Assembly (NCBI GenBank): GCA_008711135.1
Contig: VUAW01000012.1
Location: 27,019-91,018, forward strand
Length of the DNA stretch: 64,000 bases
From: Rhodobacteraceae bacterium LNNU 3342
GTDB lineage: Bacteria > Pseudomonadota > Alphaproteobacteria > Rhodobacterales > Rhodobacteraceae
Reading direction: 5' to 3'
Shown: positions 53,121-61,447 of the stretch, one piece after another
Position numbering within the stretch: position 1 is the stretch's first letter
How the letters are laid out: each line of letters begins with the position of its first letter
Program-made: the position numbers and the translations under genes
The notes under the pieces: model-generated
Told to the model about the DNA's origin: nothing
Databases searched by the model: none
The model's input: only the letters and a program-made list of their open reading frames with translations

Positions 53121-54329
53121 TCAGACGAACATGAAGTCGGATTCCGTTAACCCAGTGACACCATAGACTGTGACTGAATTCGAACCATCGAAGGCGACGA
53201 GGGTGCTGTCGCCGTAGGTTGCGTCTTCGAACTCAGTGATGGTCAGGTCATCGAACTGGTATGGCCGCGTATAGGGCTCAAGCGCATCTTGTGCGGTTTG
53301 CAGCGCTTTCTTCACCTCGTCGCCTCCGGACAAGCCCAGACTCTCCAGCGCCCTGCCGGCTGCGCTTGCCAACGGAGTGACCCGGTCTTCGTAGACGCTG
53401 AACAGGTCAAGGGCTTCGGTGATCAGCTGCTGCTCTTCCTGATATGACAGCGGCAGCGTCACGATGTCGGGCCGGTCAATCTCGATCCGGTCATGGCCCG
53501 TCTGGAAGTCATAGATAAAATCGTTGCCGCTGTTCGCCTTGAAGACGAATAGATCAGACCCCGGTACGTACCCTTCTATGTCACGCTCCATCGCGTCGCC
53601 ATACATGTGGTCAGTTCCGGTTCCACTAACCAGCCGGTCGTTGCCGGCAATGGACTCTCCCGTCGGGTTCGCGACATCGCCGAACATGAAGTTGACGCCG
53701 CCGTTGCCGGCGATGATCGTGTCGTTGCCGAACATGGAACCATCTGCCGTCGCGCCGTCGCCGTAAAGCCAGTTAGCGCTGTTGTCGCCGCCCCAGATCG
53801 TATCATCGCCACCCTGACCCAAGGTCAATGATTTCGCGTCACCAAAGATCGTGTTTTCCGATTTACGCCCGCCGATAAGCAAATCGTTTCCGCCGACGCC
53901 TCCATCATTAAGATAATTGGAGTCACCGAAGATCTGGTTCACGCTGTTGAACGCGCCCAGGATCGTGTCATTCCCCCCGGTCCCGGTCAGGTAGGCCGCG
54001 TCGCCAACCAGATGGTTGACGCTATTGATGCCGCCCTTCAGCCAGTCGTCACCACCGGAGCCCTGGTTGATGGTGTAGGCGTCCCCAAAGAGCTTGTTGT
54101 TCCCATGGGCACCGCCGACCAGCACGTCGTCCCCGCCGTTGACGGAGTCGAGCATTCCTGCGTCCCCATAAAGGTTGTTTTCCGCCCCCGCATGACCAAC
54201 GAGGGTATCATTCCCCGCCGCATCCTCGGTGGCCGGCAACTTCACCCCGTCGCCGTAAAGATCGTTTCGCTTGGGGTGGATGCCTTTCACGAAATCGTCG
54301 CTGCCGGCTAGTCCCACATTGATTATCAT
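53121..54329 (-). CDS. RTX-like secreted repeat protein with 27-residue repeats
   Basis: The 402-residue protein starts at the ATG at 54329 after GGAGGAAG and has no amino signal peptide. Residues about 35-260 hold eight imperfect repeats of about 27 residues with consensus GGDD.L.GG...N.LFGDA. This differs from the classic nine-residue RTX repeat but shares Gly/Asp calcium-type turns. The C-terminal part (SGNDFIYDFQTGHDRIEI, then FDDLTITEFEDATYGDSTLV and VTGLTESDFMFV) resembles the type I secretion end of RTX proteins. It is probably secreted and calcium-binding; no enzyme domain is seen. Confidence 0.75.
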   Translation of the reverse strand: MIINVGLAGSDDFVKGIHPKRNDLYGDGVKLPATEDAAGNDTLVGHAGAENNLYGDAGMLDSVNGGDDVLVGGAHGNNKLFGDAYTINQGSGGDDWLKGGINSVNHLVGDAAYLTGTGGNDTILGAFNSVNQIFGDSNYLNDGGVGGNDLLIGGRKSENTIFGDAKSLTLGQGGDDTIWGGDNSANWLYGDGATADGSMFGNDTIIAGNGGVNFMFGDVANPTGESIAGNDRLVSGTGTDHMYGDAMERDIEGYVPGSDLFVFKANSGNDFIYDFQTGHDRIEIDRPDIVTLPLSYQEEQQLITEALDLFSVYEDRVTPLASAAGRALESLGLSGGDEVKKALQTAQDALEPYTRPYQFDDLTITEFEDATYGDSTLVAFDGSNSVTVYGVTGLTESDFMFV

Positions 54330-54781
54330 TGCTTCCTCCACTTCATGATCAGCGGCGAAGGCCCTTTGCGGGGCCGGCCACCACGAGTTGACGCCTTGCG
54401 GTGCAGCCTGCCCGTCGCAGTTCGGACAGCGCCACCGGTCAGCAAATGAAATCCTGCTTTGATCAGGGCGCAGGCTTGCGATCAGATCCCGCACCAGCGC
54501 CGAAGCCAACCCGTGGCACCATCAGGATTTCGCGCAATATCAGTTAGGTAAGAATAGTTAATGAAGAAGATTAGGCAGGATCGCGGAGGGGTGTCAACAC
54601 AACTGCAGACAGATGCGGGGCGGAACGGAGCCGGAAAGGCAGGCCGCCGCTCATCAATCCGATAGCGTTAACGCAACATTAACGCTCTCGAGTGCGTCTA
54701 TTCTTGCACTACAACCTCCAGTAGTGTCCTCACACGATCAGGTCAATTTAACTTTACATCTCAAGCAGCAGGACACAGATC
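54330..54781. other. Intergenic region with an inverted repeat, no gene seen
   Basis: About 450 bp between the divergent RTX-like gene and a small hypothetical gene. An AT-rich stretch near 54540-54580 and an inverted repeat at 54664-54686 suggest promoters and an operator. No open frame in it has convincing content. Confidence 0.5.
54664..54686. promoter_or_regulatory. Inverted repeat, possible operator
   Basis: AGCGTTAA and TTAACGCT are 8-bp perfect inverted repeats separated by 7 bases; the left arm also lies within the 10-bp palindrome GCGTTAACGC. The site is about 95 bp before the small gene at 54782. Confidence 0.4.
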
Positions 54782-55093
54782 ATGAAACCGCTTTCCAGAG
54801 ACACCGCCCCAAGCGACATCAGCACCGCGGCAGTGGAAGAGACCATCGCCCGGCTGCTTTCCCTCGCGCCGCGGGCAGAGGATCATGCCTGCCTTCGCGC
54901 CCTGCTGCTGGATCGTGACGAGACTGCTGCTGATTGCCTGCGGCAGGAACGGGTGATCCACGAACAGGACCGGCTGATCGACAGGCTGTGGGACGCGCTG
55001 ACCATCTATGCGGACCCGCAGAACTGGCAGGCGGGCGGCTTAATGACAATAGATCGAGGCCGTCTGGCCCGCGAGGCGCTTGGCGCGGACTGA
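54782..55093 (+). CDS. Hypothetical helical protein
   Basis: A 103-residue protein, mainly helical and acidic: TAAVEETIARLLSLAPRAED, then two Cys in DHACLRALLLDRDETAADCL, a charged helix (RQERVIHEQDRLIDRLWDAL) and RGRLAREALG. The ATG follows only a weak ribosome site. It is not similar to any family I can name with confidence. It is transcribed divergently from the RTX-like gene. Confidence 0.5.
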   Translation: MKPLSRDTAPSDISTAAVEETIARLLSLAPRAEDHACLRALLLDRDETAADCLRQERVIHEQDRLIDRLWDALTIYADPQNWQAGGLMTIDRGRLAREALGAD

Positions 55094-55108
55094 GCTGATC
55101 GCTTGGTC

Positions 55109-55327
55109 TCAGTCTGGGGGCAGGCGCTCTGCAGGGGTAAGGGGCTGCGCCTCGTCTGGCTCTGCCTCGCCGCCTTGCTTCATCGCCTTGTTGGCGCGAA
55201 CGATGTCGGCTGCCTCGCCTTCCAGCATTTCCGGGTCCATGTTCTCAGGGTCCCGGCCATGAGAGGCTCCTTCCTCCTTCGTGATCCTTTTTGCTCTCTC
55301 CGCAATCCGCTCTTCCCGGTCATCCAT
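55109..55327 (-). CDS. Small acidic hydrophilic stress-type protein
   Basis: The 72-residue protein starts MDDREERIAERAKRITKEEG after AAAGGAT. It is rich in Glu, Asp, Lys and Arg with the middle SHGRDPENMDPEMLEGEAAD, and has no hydrophobic segment. The ATG at 55327 has better spacing than one six codons upstream. A stress-type promoter lies 34 bp upstream on the same strand, back-to-back with that of the next gene. Function unknown. Confidence 0.65.
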   Translation of the reverse strand: MDDREERIAERAKRITKEEGASHGRDPENMDPEMLEGEAADIVRANKAMKQGGEAEPDEAQPLTPAERLPPD

Positions 55328-55361
55328 GGCATATCCTTTCTGCATAACCGCCTGAGGACGG

Positions 55362-55386
55362 AACAGGTAGACGGGGTTGCGGTTCC
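55362..55386 (-). promoter_or_regulatory. EcfG-type promoter before the 72-residue protein gene
   Basis: On the minus strand GGAAC (55386-55382) and GTT (55364-55362) with 17 bases between (GGAAC-N16-TGTT). It is divergent from the promoter at 55429. Confidence 0.6.
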
Positions 55387-55428
55387 AAAAGGTGCAAGGT
55401 CGTGACCCGCCGCGGGCCGGCCTGCGCC

Positions 55429-55453
55429 GGAACTTGAGGCGAATGGCTGCGTT
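55429..55453 (+). promoter_or_regulatory. EcfG-type promoter before the membrane-linked hydrolase gene
   Basis: GGAAC (55429-55433) and CGTT (55450-55453) with exactly 16 bases between, a perfect match. The GTG start is 39 bp downstream. Confidence 0.65.
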
Positions 55454-55492
55454 GCGTCTTCGGCAGCCACTGCCGGAACAAGGAGCCCCCGC

Positions 55493-56452
55493 GTGAGCCG
55501 TTCCCTACCCAAGCGTCTTACGGCGCTGCCTGTTCTGGCCGCTGTCGCTGCAGGCCTGACCGCCTGCGCCTTGATCAATCACAGGGCCGCCAAGCAGGCA
55601 GAGCAGCGCCATCCCCCTTCTGGCCGCTTCATCGAGATAGACGGTGTACGCCTCCATTATATTGAGCGGGGGCGCGGGCAGCCCCTTGTGCTGGTCCATG
55701 GCAACGGCAGCATGATCGCCGATTTCGAGAGCAGCGGCCTCATCGCGCTGGCCGGACGCAATTACAGGGTCATCGTCTTTGACCGACCCGGTTACGGCTA
55801 TAGCAGCCGGCCCCGGACCAGGATCTGGACCGCGGGGGCGCAGGCCGATCTTTTCCGGAAGGCGCTGGTGCAGATGGGCGCTTCCCCTGCCTTGGTGCTT
55901 GGTCACTCTTGGGGCAGCTTAGTGGCGCTTGAACTGGCGCTGCGCCACCCAGAGGCGGTAAGCGGGCTGATCCTGTGCGGCGGTTACTACTATCCCTCGG
56001 CACGACTGGATGCATTGCTTGCGTCCACGGCGGCGGTGCCCGTGCTGGGCGACATCATGTGCGCGACAGCGGTCCCGGTTCTGAGCCGGATGCTCTGGCG
56101 TCGCTTTCTGCGAAAGATCTTTGCCCCCGCCCCGATTCCTGCCAAGTTCAGGCGCTTCCCGAAAGAGATGGCGCTGCGCCCCGTGCAACTGCGGACAGCA
56201 GCGGCTGAGTCGGGGCTGCTGCTGCCGGTGGCCTTTGCCGGCGCACGGCGGTACTCCGGCGTGCAGGTGCCGGTGGGCATCCTCGCGGGGGCTGATGACC
56301 GACTTATCAGCACCAAAGCCCAATCGGTCCGGCTGCACAGGGTCATCCCGCACAGCACGTTCAAATCCACGCCGGGCGCCGGCCACATGATCCACCAGAC
56401 CGATCCACAGGCGGTCATGGAGGTCATCGACAAGGTGGCCGCCCGCTGCTGA
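55493..56452 (+). CDS. Membrane-anchored alpha/beta hydrolase
   Basis: The 319-residue protein starts with GTG after AAGGAG. The amino end (RLTALPVLAAVAAGLTACAL) is a signal with a possible lipobox LTAC (Cys25). The fold has the oxyanion loop VHGNGSM, the nucleophile elbow GHSWGS, a likely acid in AGADDRLIS and His in GAGHMIHQTDP. It likely hydrolyses a hydrophobic ester at the envelope. A perfect stress-type promoter precedes it. Confidence 0.82.
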   Translation: MSRSLPKRLTALPVLAAVAAGLTACALINHRAAKQAEQRHPPSGRFIEIDGVRLHYIERGRGQPLVLVHGNGSMIADFESSGLIALAGRNYRVIVFDRPGYGYSSRPRTRIWTAGAQADLFRKALVQMGASPALVLGHSWGSLVALELALRHPEAVSGLILCGGYYYPSARLDALLASTAAVPVLGDIMCATAVPVLSRMLWRRFLRKIFAPAPIPAKFRRFPKEMALRPVQLRTAAAESGLLLPVAFAGARRYSGVQVPVGILAGADDRLISTKAQSVRLHRVIPHSTFKSTPGAGHMIHQTDPQAVMEVIDKVAARC

Positions 56453-56722
56453 TCTGCCAGCGGAACTACATCACCTCCACAAGCCGCGCGTTCGGAGTGC
56501 CTGAAGGACAAGAAGGCGGGCGCAGCACAGTCCTCGCGTTCATCATAAGCTCCCTATCAGGCAGAAATCGAGCGACCGCGCCTTTGACCGTAGCCTTTCC
56601 TGGACAGTGTCGGGAAGAGTGTACCATGAATGTGGATGTGCAGTCGGCCTGCAGCGACGTGAGCGCCTTAAACGCTGGCGGCCCCCGGACGCGCCAACGA
56701 ACCAGAAAGAGGACGATCAACA

Positions 56723-57655
56723 GTGCTTCCTGAACTCCTAACCTATGAGAACACCGCCGGCGCCCTGAACTGGATCGACACGGTCGAGGCGCTTCGCGCA
56801 GGGCATTTGCTCCCGAAGGCAGAGGTCGGCGATGTCTTCCTGGGCCCGGCAACGGCAACTTTGTTGAGCCGGTCCGCCTACATTCCGGGATTGGGATACG
56901 GGGTGAAAGCTGTCACGGTGATGGATGCAAATCCGGCGCGGGGGCTGCCCACCGTGCAGGGCGCGATGATGCTTTATGATCCTGACGGCGGGACGATCAG
57001 AGCGATCATCGACTCTCGGCTGATCACCGAGTTCAAGACGGCGGGCGACTCCGTTCTGGGGGCGAGCCTTCTGGCGCGGCCTGACAGCCGGCACCTGCTT
57101 GTCATTGGCGCAGGAACGCTTGCTGGTGGGCTGGTGCGGGCCTACAGCGCTTACTTCCCAGAGATCGAGAAGATCTCGATCTGGGCGCGGCGGCCGGAAC
57201 AGGCGCAGCAACTGGTCGCGGAGTTGGACGACGTTCGGGCTGAACTTGTTGCCTGTGCAGATCTGCAAGCGGCCGTGGCAGAGGCGGACATCATTTCAAC
57301 TGCTACGATGGCACGCGAGCCCGTCCTGCCCGGCGCATGGGTGCGGCCGGGGACCCATGTCGATCTTATCGGCGCCTACAAGGCTGATATGCGAGAGGCG
57401 GATGACACCCTGATTGAGCGGGGGATGCTGTTCGTCGATAGCCGCGACACGACAATCCATCACATCGGCGAACTGATGATGCCGATCGCGGCGGGCGTTA
57501 TCACGGAACAAGATGTGCGGGGCGATCTTTACGATCTGGTCTCTGGCGCCGTCGCGGGACGTCATGATCCGGAGGACATCACGGTATTCAAGAATGGTGG
57601 TGGCGCCCATCTTGACCTGATGACGGCGGCGTACATCACGAAGGCGGTTGGATAA
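56723..57655 (+). CDS. Ornithine cyclodeaminase/mu-crystallin family protein
   Basis: The 310-residue protein starts with GTG after AGAGGA. The Rossmann motif GAGTLAGGLVRAY (near residue 134) and IWARRPEQAQQLVAEL follow the amino part with YGVKAVTVMDANPARGLPTV and LYDPDGGTIRAIIDS. GTHVDLIGAYKADMREADD matches the substrate side. Family members include ornithine cyclodeaminase, alanine dehydrogenase and ketimine reductases, so the exact reaction is open. The gene stands alone, with 270 bp upstream holding no other gene. Confidence 0.88.
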   Translation: MLPELLTYENTAGALNWIDTVEALRAGHLLPKAEVGDVFLGPATATLLSRSAYIPGLGYGVKAVTVMDANPARGLPTVQGAMMLYDPDGGTIRAIIDSRLITEFKTAGDSVLGASLLARPDSRHLLVIGAGTLAGGLVRAYSAYFPEIEKISIWARRPEQAQQLVAELDDVRAELVACADLQAAVAEADIISTATMAREPVLPGAWVRPGTHVDLIGAYKADMREADDTLIERGMLFVDSRDTTIHHIGELMMPIAAGVITEQDVRGDLYDLVSGAVAGRHDPEDITVFKNGGGAHLDLMTAAYITKAVG

Positions 57656-57854
57656 GGCGAAATAGGGCAGATTGAGCTTCGGCAGCGATCTGCGCTGAAC
57701 GCGCCGCTGCCGAACAGATGCATCAGCCGTCTTGGCAAAAGAGACTGGAGGTCGAAGCAGCAAACCTGCTGCCGCGGCGTGTAACCGCCTCTTGGGCCGC
57801 TTTGAAGTTCAGCGGCTCATTGGAAGTGGTATGTCCGTTCAGCAGCGCCAGACG

Positions 57855-58028
57855 TTATTCGCCCTTCAGGCTGTCCTTGATGCCACCGATGGTGTTCTGG
57901 ACCTTTCCTTCGGCCTGATCGGCCTTGCCGTCGGCTTCGGTCTTGGTGTCACCGGTGACTTTGCCAGCCGCTTCCTTGACCTTGCCGCCGATGTTCTTGG
58001 CAGAACCTTCTACTCTGTCTTTGTCCAT
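57855..58028 (-). CDS. CsbD-family stress protein
   Basis: A 57-residue frame beginning MDKDRVEGSAKNIGGKVKEA after AAGGAGAC. It is made of Gly-Lys-Val/Glu-Ala-type amphipathic repeats (GSAKNIGGKVKEAAGKVTGD, KADQAEGKVQNTIGGIK), the hallmark of CsbD proteins. CsbD genes are general-stress-regulated in bacteria, and the promoter-like pair upstream is consistent with that. It is convergent with the ornithine cyclodeaminase-like gene. Confidence 0.88.
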   Translation of the reverse strand: MDKDRVEGSAKNIGGKVKEAAGKVTGDTKTEADGKADQAEGKVQNTIGGIKDSLKGE

Positions 58029-58054
58029 GTTCTGTCTCCTTTTATCCTGAAATC

Positions 58055-58080
58055 AACCCGAGACCCTTGGGTCTGGTTCC
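58055..58080 (-). promoter_or_regulatory. EcfG-like promoter before the CsbD gene
   Basis: On the minus strand GGAAC (58080-58076) and GTT (58057-58055) are 18 bases apart, one more than in the best sites. The start codon is 26 bp downstream. Confidence 0.45.
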
Positions 58081-58282
58081 GACCTCCCGGCCTATTCGGC
58101 GTCGAGAGATCCCACGCAGCACCATAAGCTCGGCCCCGCAACATCCGCAGGGGCGCCAAGGCGTGCGTTTCTGTGATGCAGCGACTCCTTGCTGATGGTG
58201 TTTCGCCAATAAGATCCTGGCGGGCCCTTCGGCGACGGTGCTGCTACCGAGTCTCCGCCCGGCCCACTGCTTCAGGGGCGGC

Positions 58283-59113
58283 CTAGTTGCCGCGACCGGC
58301 CTCCACCCGTTCCCACACCGCCTCCAAGAAGTTACGGAGCGCCTCCTCCGGGTCCTTGGCATCCCCAAAGGTGATCAGGGTAATACCCCATTGTTCCAAG
58401 ACCGCCTTTTGCGCAGGATCGGCGCGCGGCATGAAGACGTAGCTTGCAGGGCGCTGGTTCGAATATCCCGAAGCTTTCCAGCTTTCCCACACTCGGTGCA
58501 GCAGCAGGCGTATGTTCAGGTCCTGCATCGAATAGCCGATGAACAGGACCGGGCGGCTCATCGCGTCAGCCCGGAACTTGACGTCGAGCGGGCTGTCGAA
58601 ATTCAATCGCGCAAAGAAGTCGGTCTCGGTCAGCACCAAGCTTTGATCGTCGTCAAAGTCGCCGTGGAACTTGACGATCTGGGTGCCTTCGCTACTTGCA
58701 AGCGCCAGATCCCGCGCATTCGCGATCTTGACATAGGGCTTGTCGTGAATCTCGAAGGCAACCTCCAAGTTGCGGTCATAGTTCGTCGTGTAGATCAGCG
58801 GGAAATCAAGGGCGACGATCAGTTGGTGGATGCGCGACTCAGTGACGCGATCCTCGGACACCTTCCATTCCCGGTCCATCCAGCTGCGCAGGGGGCCGAT
58901 ACTCCCGCACTTGATCCGGTAATATTCCGCCACGACCTCGTGCCCCGTACCGTGAAGATCGTTTTCGGGGTCAAGGTCCAGTTCCTCTGCCATGTGGGTG
59001 ATCAGCGCCTTCCACGACGGCAGACCGACCACCATCGACACCCCTGCCCCCACGAACAGGATGACGCGGCGTTCACAAATGGCTTGGGCGAGATCGTCGA
59101 GTCCTGGATGCAT
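58283..59113 (-). CDS. SIR2-like domain protein (stand-alone)
   Basis: A 276-residue protein consisting of one SIR2-like NAD-binding domain. It shows the opening GAGxS loop in ILFVGAGVSMVVGLPSW (residues 18-34), TTNYD with Asn111, the catalytic-type His150 in VKFHGDFDD, and LFIGYSMQDLNIR. SIR2 domains of this kind are NADases or deacetylase-like enzymes and occur in bacterial defence systems, usually fused to other domains. Here no second domain or partner gene is seen. A stress-type promoter overlaps its start region, leaving a very short leader. Confidence 0.82.
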   Translation of the reverse strand: MHPGLDDLAQAICERRVILFVGAGVSMVVGLPSWKALITHMAEELDLDPENDLHGTGHEVVAEYYRIKCGSIGPLRSWMDREWKVSEDRVTESRIHQLIVALDFPLIYTTNYDRNLEVAFEIHDKPYVKIANARDLALASSEGTQIVKFHGDFDDDQSLVLTETDFFARLNFDSPLDVKFRADAMSRPVLFIGYSMQDLNIRLLLHRVWESWKASGYSNQRPASYVFMPRADPAQKAVLEQWGITLITFGDAKDPEEALRNFLEAVWERVEAGRGN

Positions 59114-59124
59114 GGTCCTGTGAC

Positions 59125-59149
59125 AACCACCGACCGCAGCCTCCGTTCC
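59125..59149 (-). promoter_or_regulatory. EcfG-type promoter before the SIR2-like gene
   Basis: On the minus strand GGAAC (59149-59145) and GTT (59127-59125) with 17 bases between. The start codon is only 11 bp beyond, so the transcript would be almost leaderless or translation may begin further in. Confidence 0.45.
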
Positions 59150-59384
59150 ATAGCGGTTTCTGCAGGTGCTTGAGCGCGGTAAAATGGCATGCTATCCTGC
59201 ACGGACTGCTTGATGCAGAAATCTGGCGACCGGGCCCCTCTGGCGAGAACCTGCGGCACTCTCGTGATGTCGGCGCCACCTTCTGGACTGCCGCCCGGAA
59301 CTTTGAGCTCATGACATATTGCTGTCCGTGCACCATTTGGCGTGCACAGTTTACCGTGGCCCTGCCTCGCGTGGGGGGCGACGA

Positions 59385-60452
59385 ATGAACCGTCCTGTTT
59401 CCGAAAAATCCGTTCTGAGCTACCTGAAATGGGCCCTTATCGTGACCGGCCTTGGACTGGCGCTGGGGGCGCTGCTTGGCTGGCAGACCGAGGGCACTCT
59501 GCGGGGCGCGGCCACCTTCCTGTTCATCTGCTCGGTCTTGGCCGTGCTTGAGATCTCGCTATCCTTCGACAACGCGATCGTAAACGCCAACAAGCTCAAG
59601 CAGATGACGCCAGTCTGGCAAAGGCGGTTCCTGACCTGGGGCATCCTGATCGCGGTCTTTGGGATGCGGATCGTCTTTCCGCTGCTGATCGTGGTGATCG
59701 CGGCGCAGATCGGCCCGATCGAGGCAATCGTGCTTGCCGCCTCACAGCCTGAAGAATATGCGCGGATCATGCACGACGCGCACCTGCCCATCGCCGCTTT
59801 CGGCGGCACCTTCCTGATGATGGTCGCGCTCAGCTATTTCTTCGATGATGAGAAAGAGGTGCACTGGCTGCACTGGATCGAAAGCCAGATGTCCAAATAC
59901 GCGGCGGTACGCGGGGTGGAAACCGCGCTTGTGCTGCTGCTGATCCTGAGCTTTTCGCGGCTGCTGGACGCGGACTCCGCAGATATCTTCATCCGGTCGG
60001 CGATCTATGGGCTGCTGACCTTCCTGCTGGTCGAGGTGGTCGGCGGCCTGCTCGATGCTACTCAGGAAACGACAAAGGCGGCGGCCCAAGGCGGCCTTGG
60101 GGCGTTCCTGTACCTGGAGGTGCTGGACGCGTCCTTCTCGTTCGACGGGGTGATCGGCGCCTTCGCGCTGAGCCAGAACCTGTTCGTGATCGCCATCGGC
60201 CTGGGCATCGGCGCAATGTATGTCCGTTCGATGACCATCATGCTGGTCGAAAAGGGAACCTTGGCGCAGTACCGTTATCTGGAACATGGGGCGTTCTATG
60301 CGATCCTGATCCTGTCCGTGATCATGTATGTCCAGACCATCGTCCACATCCCTGAGGTCATCACCGGGCTGGGTGGCGCTGCATTGATTGGCGTGGCCCT
60401 GATGTCGTCGATCCGGTGGAACCGCACCCAAGGGCAGGCTGTCGCAGGCTGA
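59385..60452 (+). CDS. TerC/DUF475-family integral membrane protein
   Basis: The 355-residue protein has about nine hydrophobic segments. Two acidic membrane motifs typical of TerC-like proteins are seen: LEISLSFDNAIVNANKLK near residue 54 and LEVLDASFSFDGVIGAFALS near residue 245, suggesting a metal-handling internal repeat. The ATG at 59385 is preceded by a GGGGGGCGACGA stretch that can serve as ribosome site. DUF475/TerC proteins are linked to manganese efflux or tellurite resistance; here the metal cannot be named. Confidence 0.88.
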   Translation: MNRPVSEKSVLSYLKWALIVTGLGLALGALLGWQTEGTLRGAATFLFICSVLAVLEISLSFDNAIVNANKLKQMTPVWQRRFLTWGILIAVFGMRIVFPLLIVVIAAQIGPIEAIVLAASQPEEYARIMHDAHLPIAAFGGTFLMMVALSYFFDDEKEVHWLHWIESQMSKYAAVRGVETALVLLLILSFSRLLDADSADIFIRSAIYGLLTFLLVEVVGGLLDATQETTKAAAQGGLGAFLYLEVLDASFSFDGVIGAFALSQNLFVIAIGLGIGAMYVRSMTIMLVEKGTLAQYRYLEHGAFYAILILSVIMYVQTIVHIPEVITGLGGAALIGVALMSSIRWNRTQGQAVAG

Positions 60453-60508
60453 TCCGCTTCCTAGGCGAAAACTTCTCCGCAGCGCCATGTGCTGCGGGGA
60501 TACGAAAG

Positions 60509-60538
60509 AGGGGCCGCAACCAGATGGATGCAGCCCCT
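60509..60538 (-). terminator. Possible terminator after the DUF2382 pair
   Basis: AGGGGC and GCCCCT pair with an 18-base interior; on the minus strand CTTTCG follows. It lies 25 bp beyond the stop of the larger DUF2382 gene. Confidence 0.35.
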
Positions 60539-60562
60539 CCGCAAATACCCGATCAGGGCGTG

Positions 60563-61447
60563 TTACCTGCCGGTGTGGTCCAGATCGTCCCGACCATCCC
60601 GGTCAACGTCCACCTCGACTTCGGTGTGCCGGACGGTATCGGAAACCGTTTCGCTATGGGTGTCGGTAGTCTTGCGAAGGCTGACTTCCTCGACCACGCG
60701 CGCTTCCTTGGAAACCACGGCTTCCTCGCGATATTCTTCGGCTTCCAGCGTGCGGTCCTGGAACGCGGCTTCGGTACCGGTGGCGGCACGATCAACCGGG
60801 CGCCGCTCAAGCTCCACATGATCTTCGCGCAGTTCGACGGTTTCGCTTACCGGCTGCTCAACTGTGTAGGCGCGGACCCGGACACGCCCGTGGCTCGCAT
60901 CGCGCTTGCCGACGCGGAGCCGCTCCTCGACGATCGGGATGCTCTCGTCTTCGGTCGTGGCGGCCCGTTCGGTGTAGCCACTGGTGGCAGCACCGGCCGC
61001 CGCAGTGCCCGTAGCCGCGGCCGACCCCGCATAGCTGCTCGTCTCATAGCCGCCCCAGCCTTCGGAGCGCCAGTTCTGCTCCCGCTCATCAAGGTTCACG
61101 GTGCCCTCGTCATCCAGAATATCAAGAGCGGTTTCATACTCTGACGCGGACAGCTCGCTTACGGCGACAAGGCAGCCGCCCCGGGAAAGCCCCTCCGCAT
61201 AGCTGTATCGATCCTCTTCCGGAAAGAAGAAATCTGCGAGGCTGTCCCAGAAGCCTCTGTCCTCCCCGCTCGACGCGGTGGTGGTTCCTCCGGTGCTCGA
61301 GGCCCCATCCACCGTACGGATCTGCGCGCGCGGGACGCCAGCGGCTACGAGCCGGTCAACGGCACGTTCGGCATCCGCTTGGCTGTCGAACAGCGCGGAA
61401 ACCGATGTCGTGGATCCCGCTGCGCCGTATGAGTCTTCATAGGTCAT
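60563..61447 (-). CDS. YsnF/DUF2382-domain stress protein with a general-stress-protein-17M-like N-terminus
   Basis: The 294-residue hydrophilic protein begins at 61447. The amino part (STTSVSALFDSQADAERAVD, residues about 13-32, then RSYAEGLSRGG-type segment) resembles the GSP17M domain. A Ser/Ala/Gly-rich linker follows (residues about 140-175). The C-terminal DUF2382 domain reads IPIVEERLRVGKRDASHGRV, ELREDHVELERRPVDR and VSKEARVVEEVSLRKTT. It overlaps the smaller DUF2382 gene by 11 bp. Such proteins are stress-induced; their molecular activity is unknown. Confidence 0.85.
   Translation of the reverse strand: MTYEDSYGAAGSTTSVSALFDSQADAERAVDRLVAAGVPRAQIRTVDGASSTGGTTTASSGEDRGFWDSLADFFFPEEDRYSYAEGLSRGGCLVAVSELSASEYETALDILDDEGTVNLDEREQNWRSEGWGGYETSSYAGSAAATGTAAAGAATSGYTERAATTEDESIPIVEERLRVGKRDASHGRVRVRAYTVEQPVSETVELREDHVELERRPVDRAATGTEAAFQDRTLEAEEYREEAVVSKEARVVEEVSLRKTTDTHSETVSDTVRHTEVEVDVDRDGRDDLDHTGR

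Noticed and set aside
58238..59173. 311-codon plus-strand open frame, longer than the SIR2-like gene it opposes
   Set aside because: Only the minus strand shows conserved motifs (GAGVS, TTNYD, HGD, GYSMQD); the plus product has none.
59290..59330. EcfG-type promoter before the TerC/DUF475 gene
   Set aside because: GGAAC is present near 59299, but the base pattern 17 positions on is TTG, not GTT.
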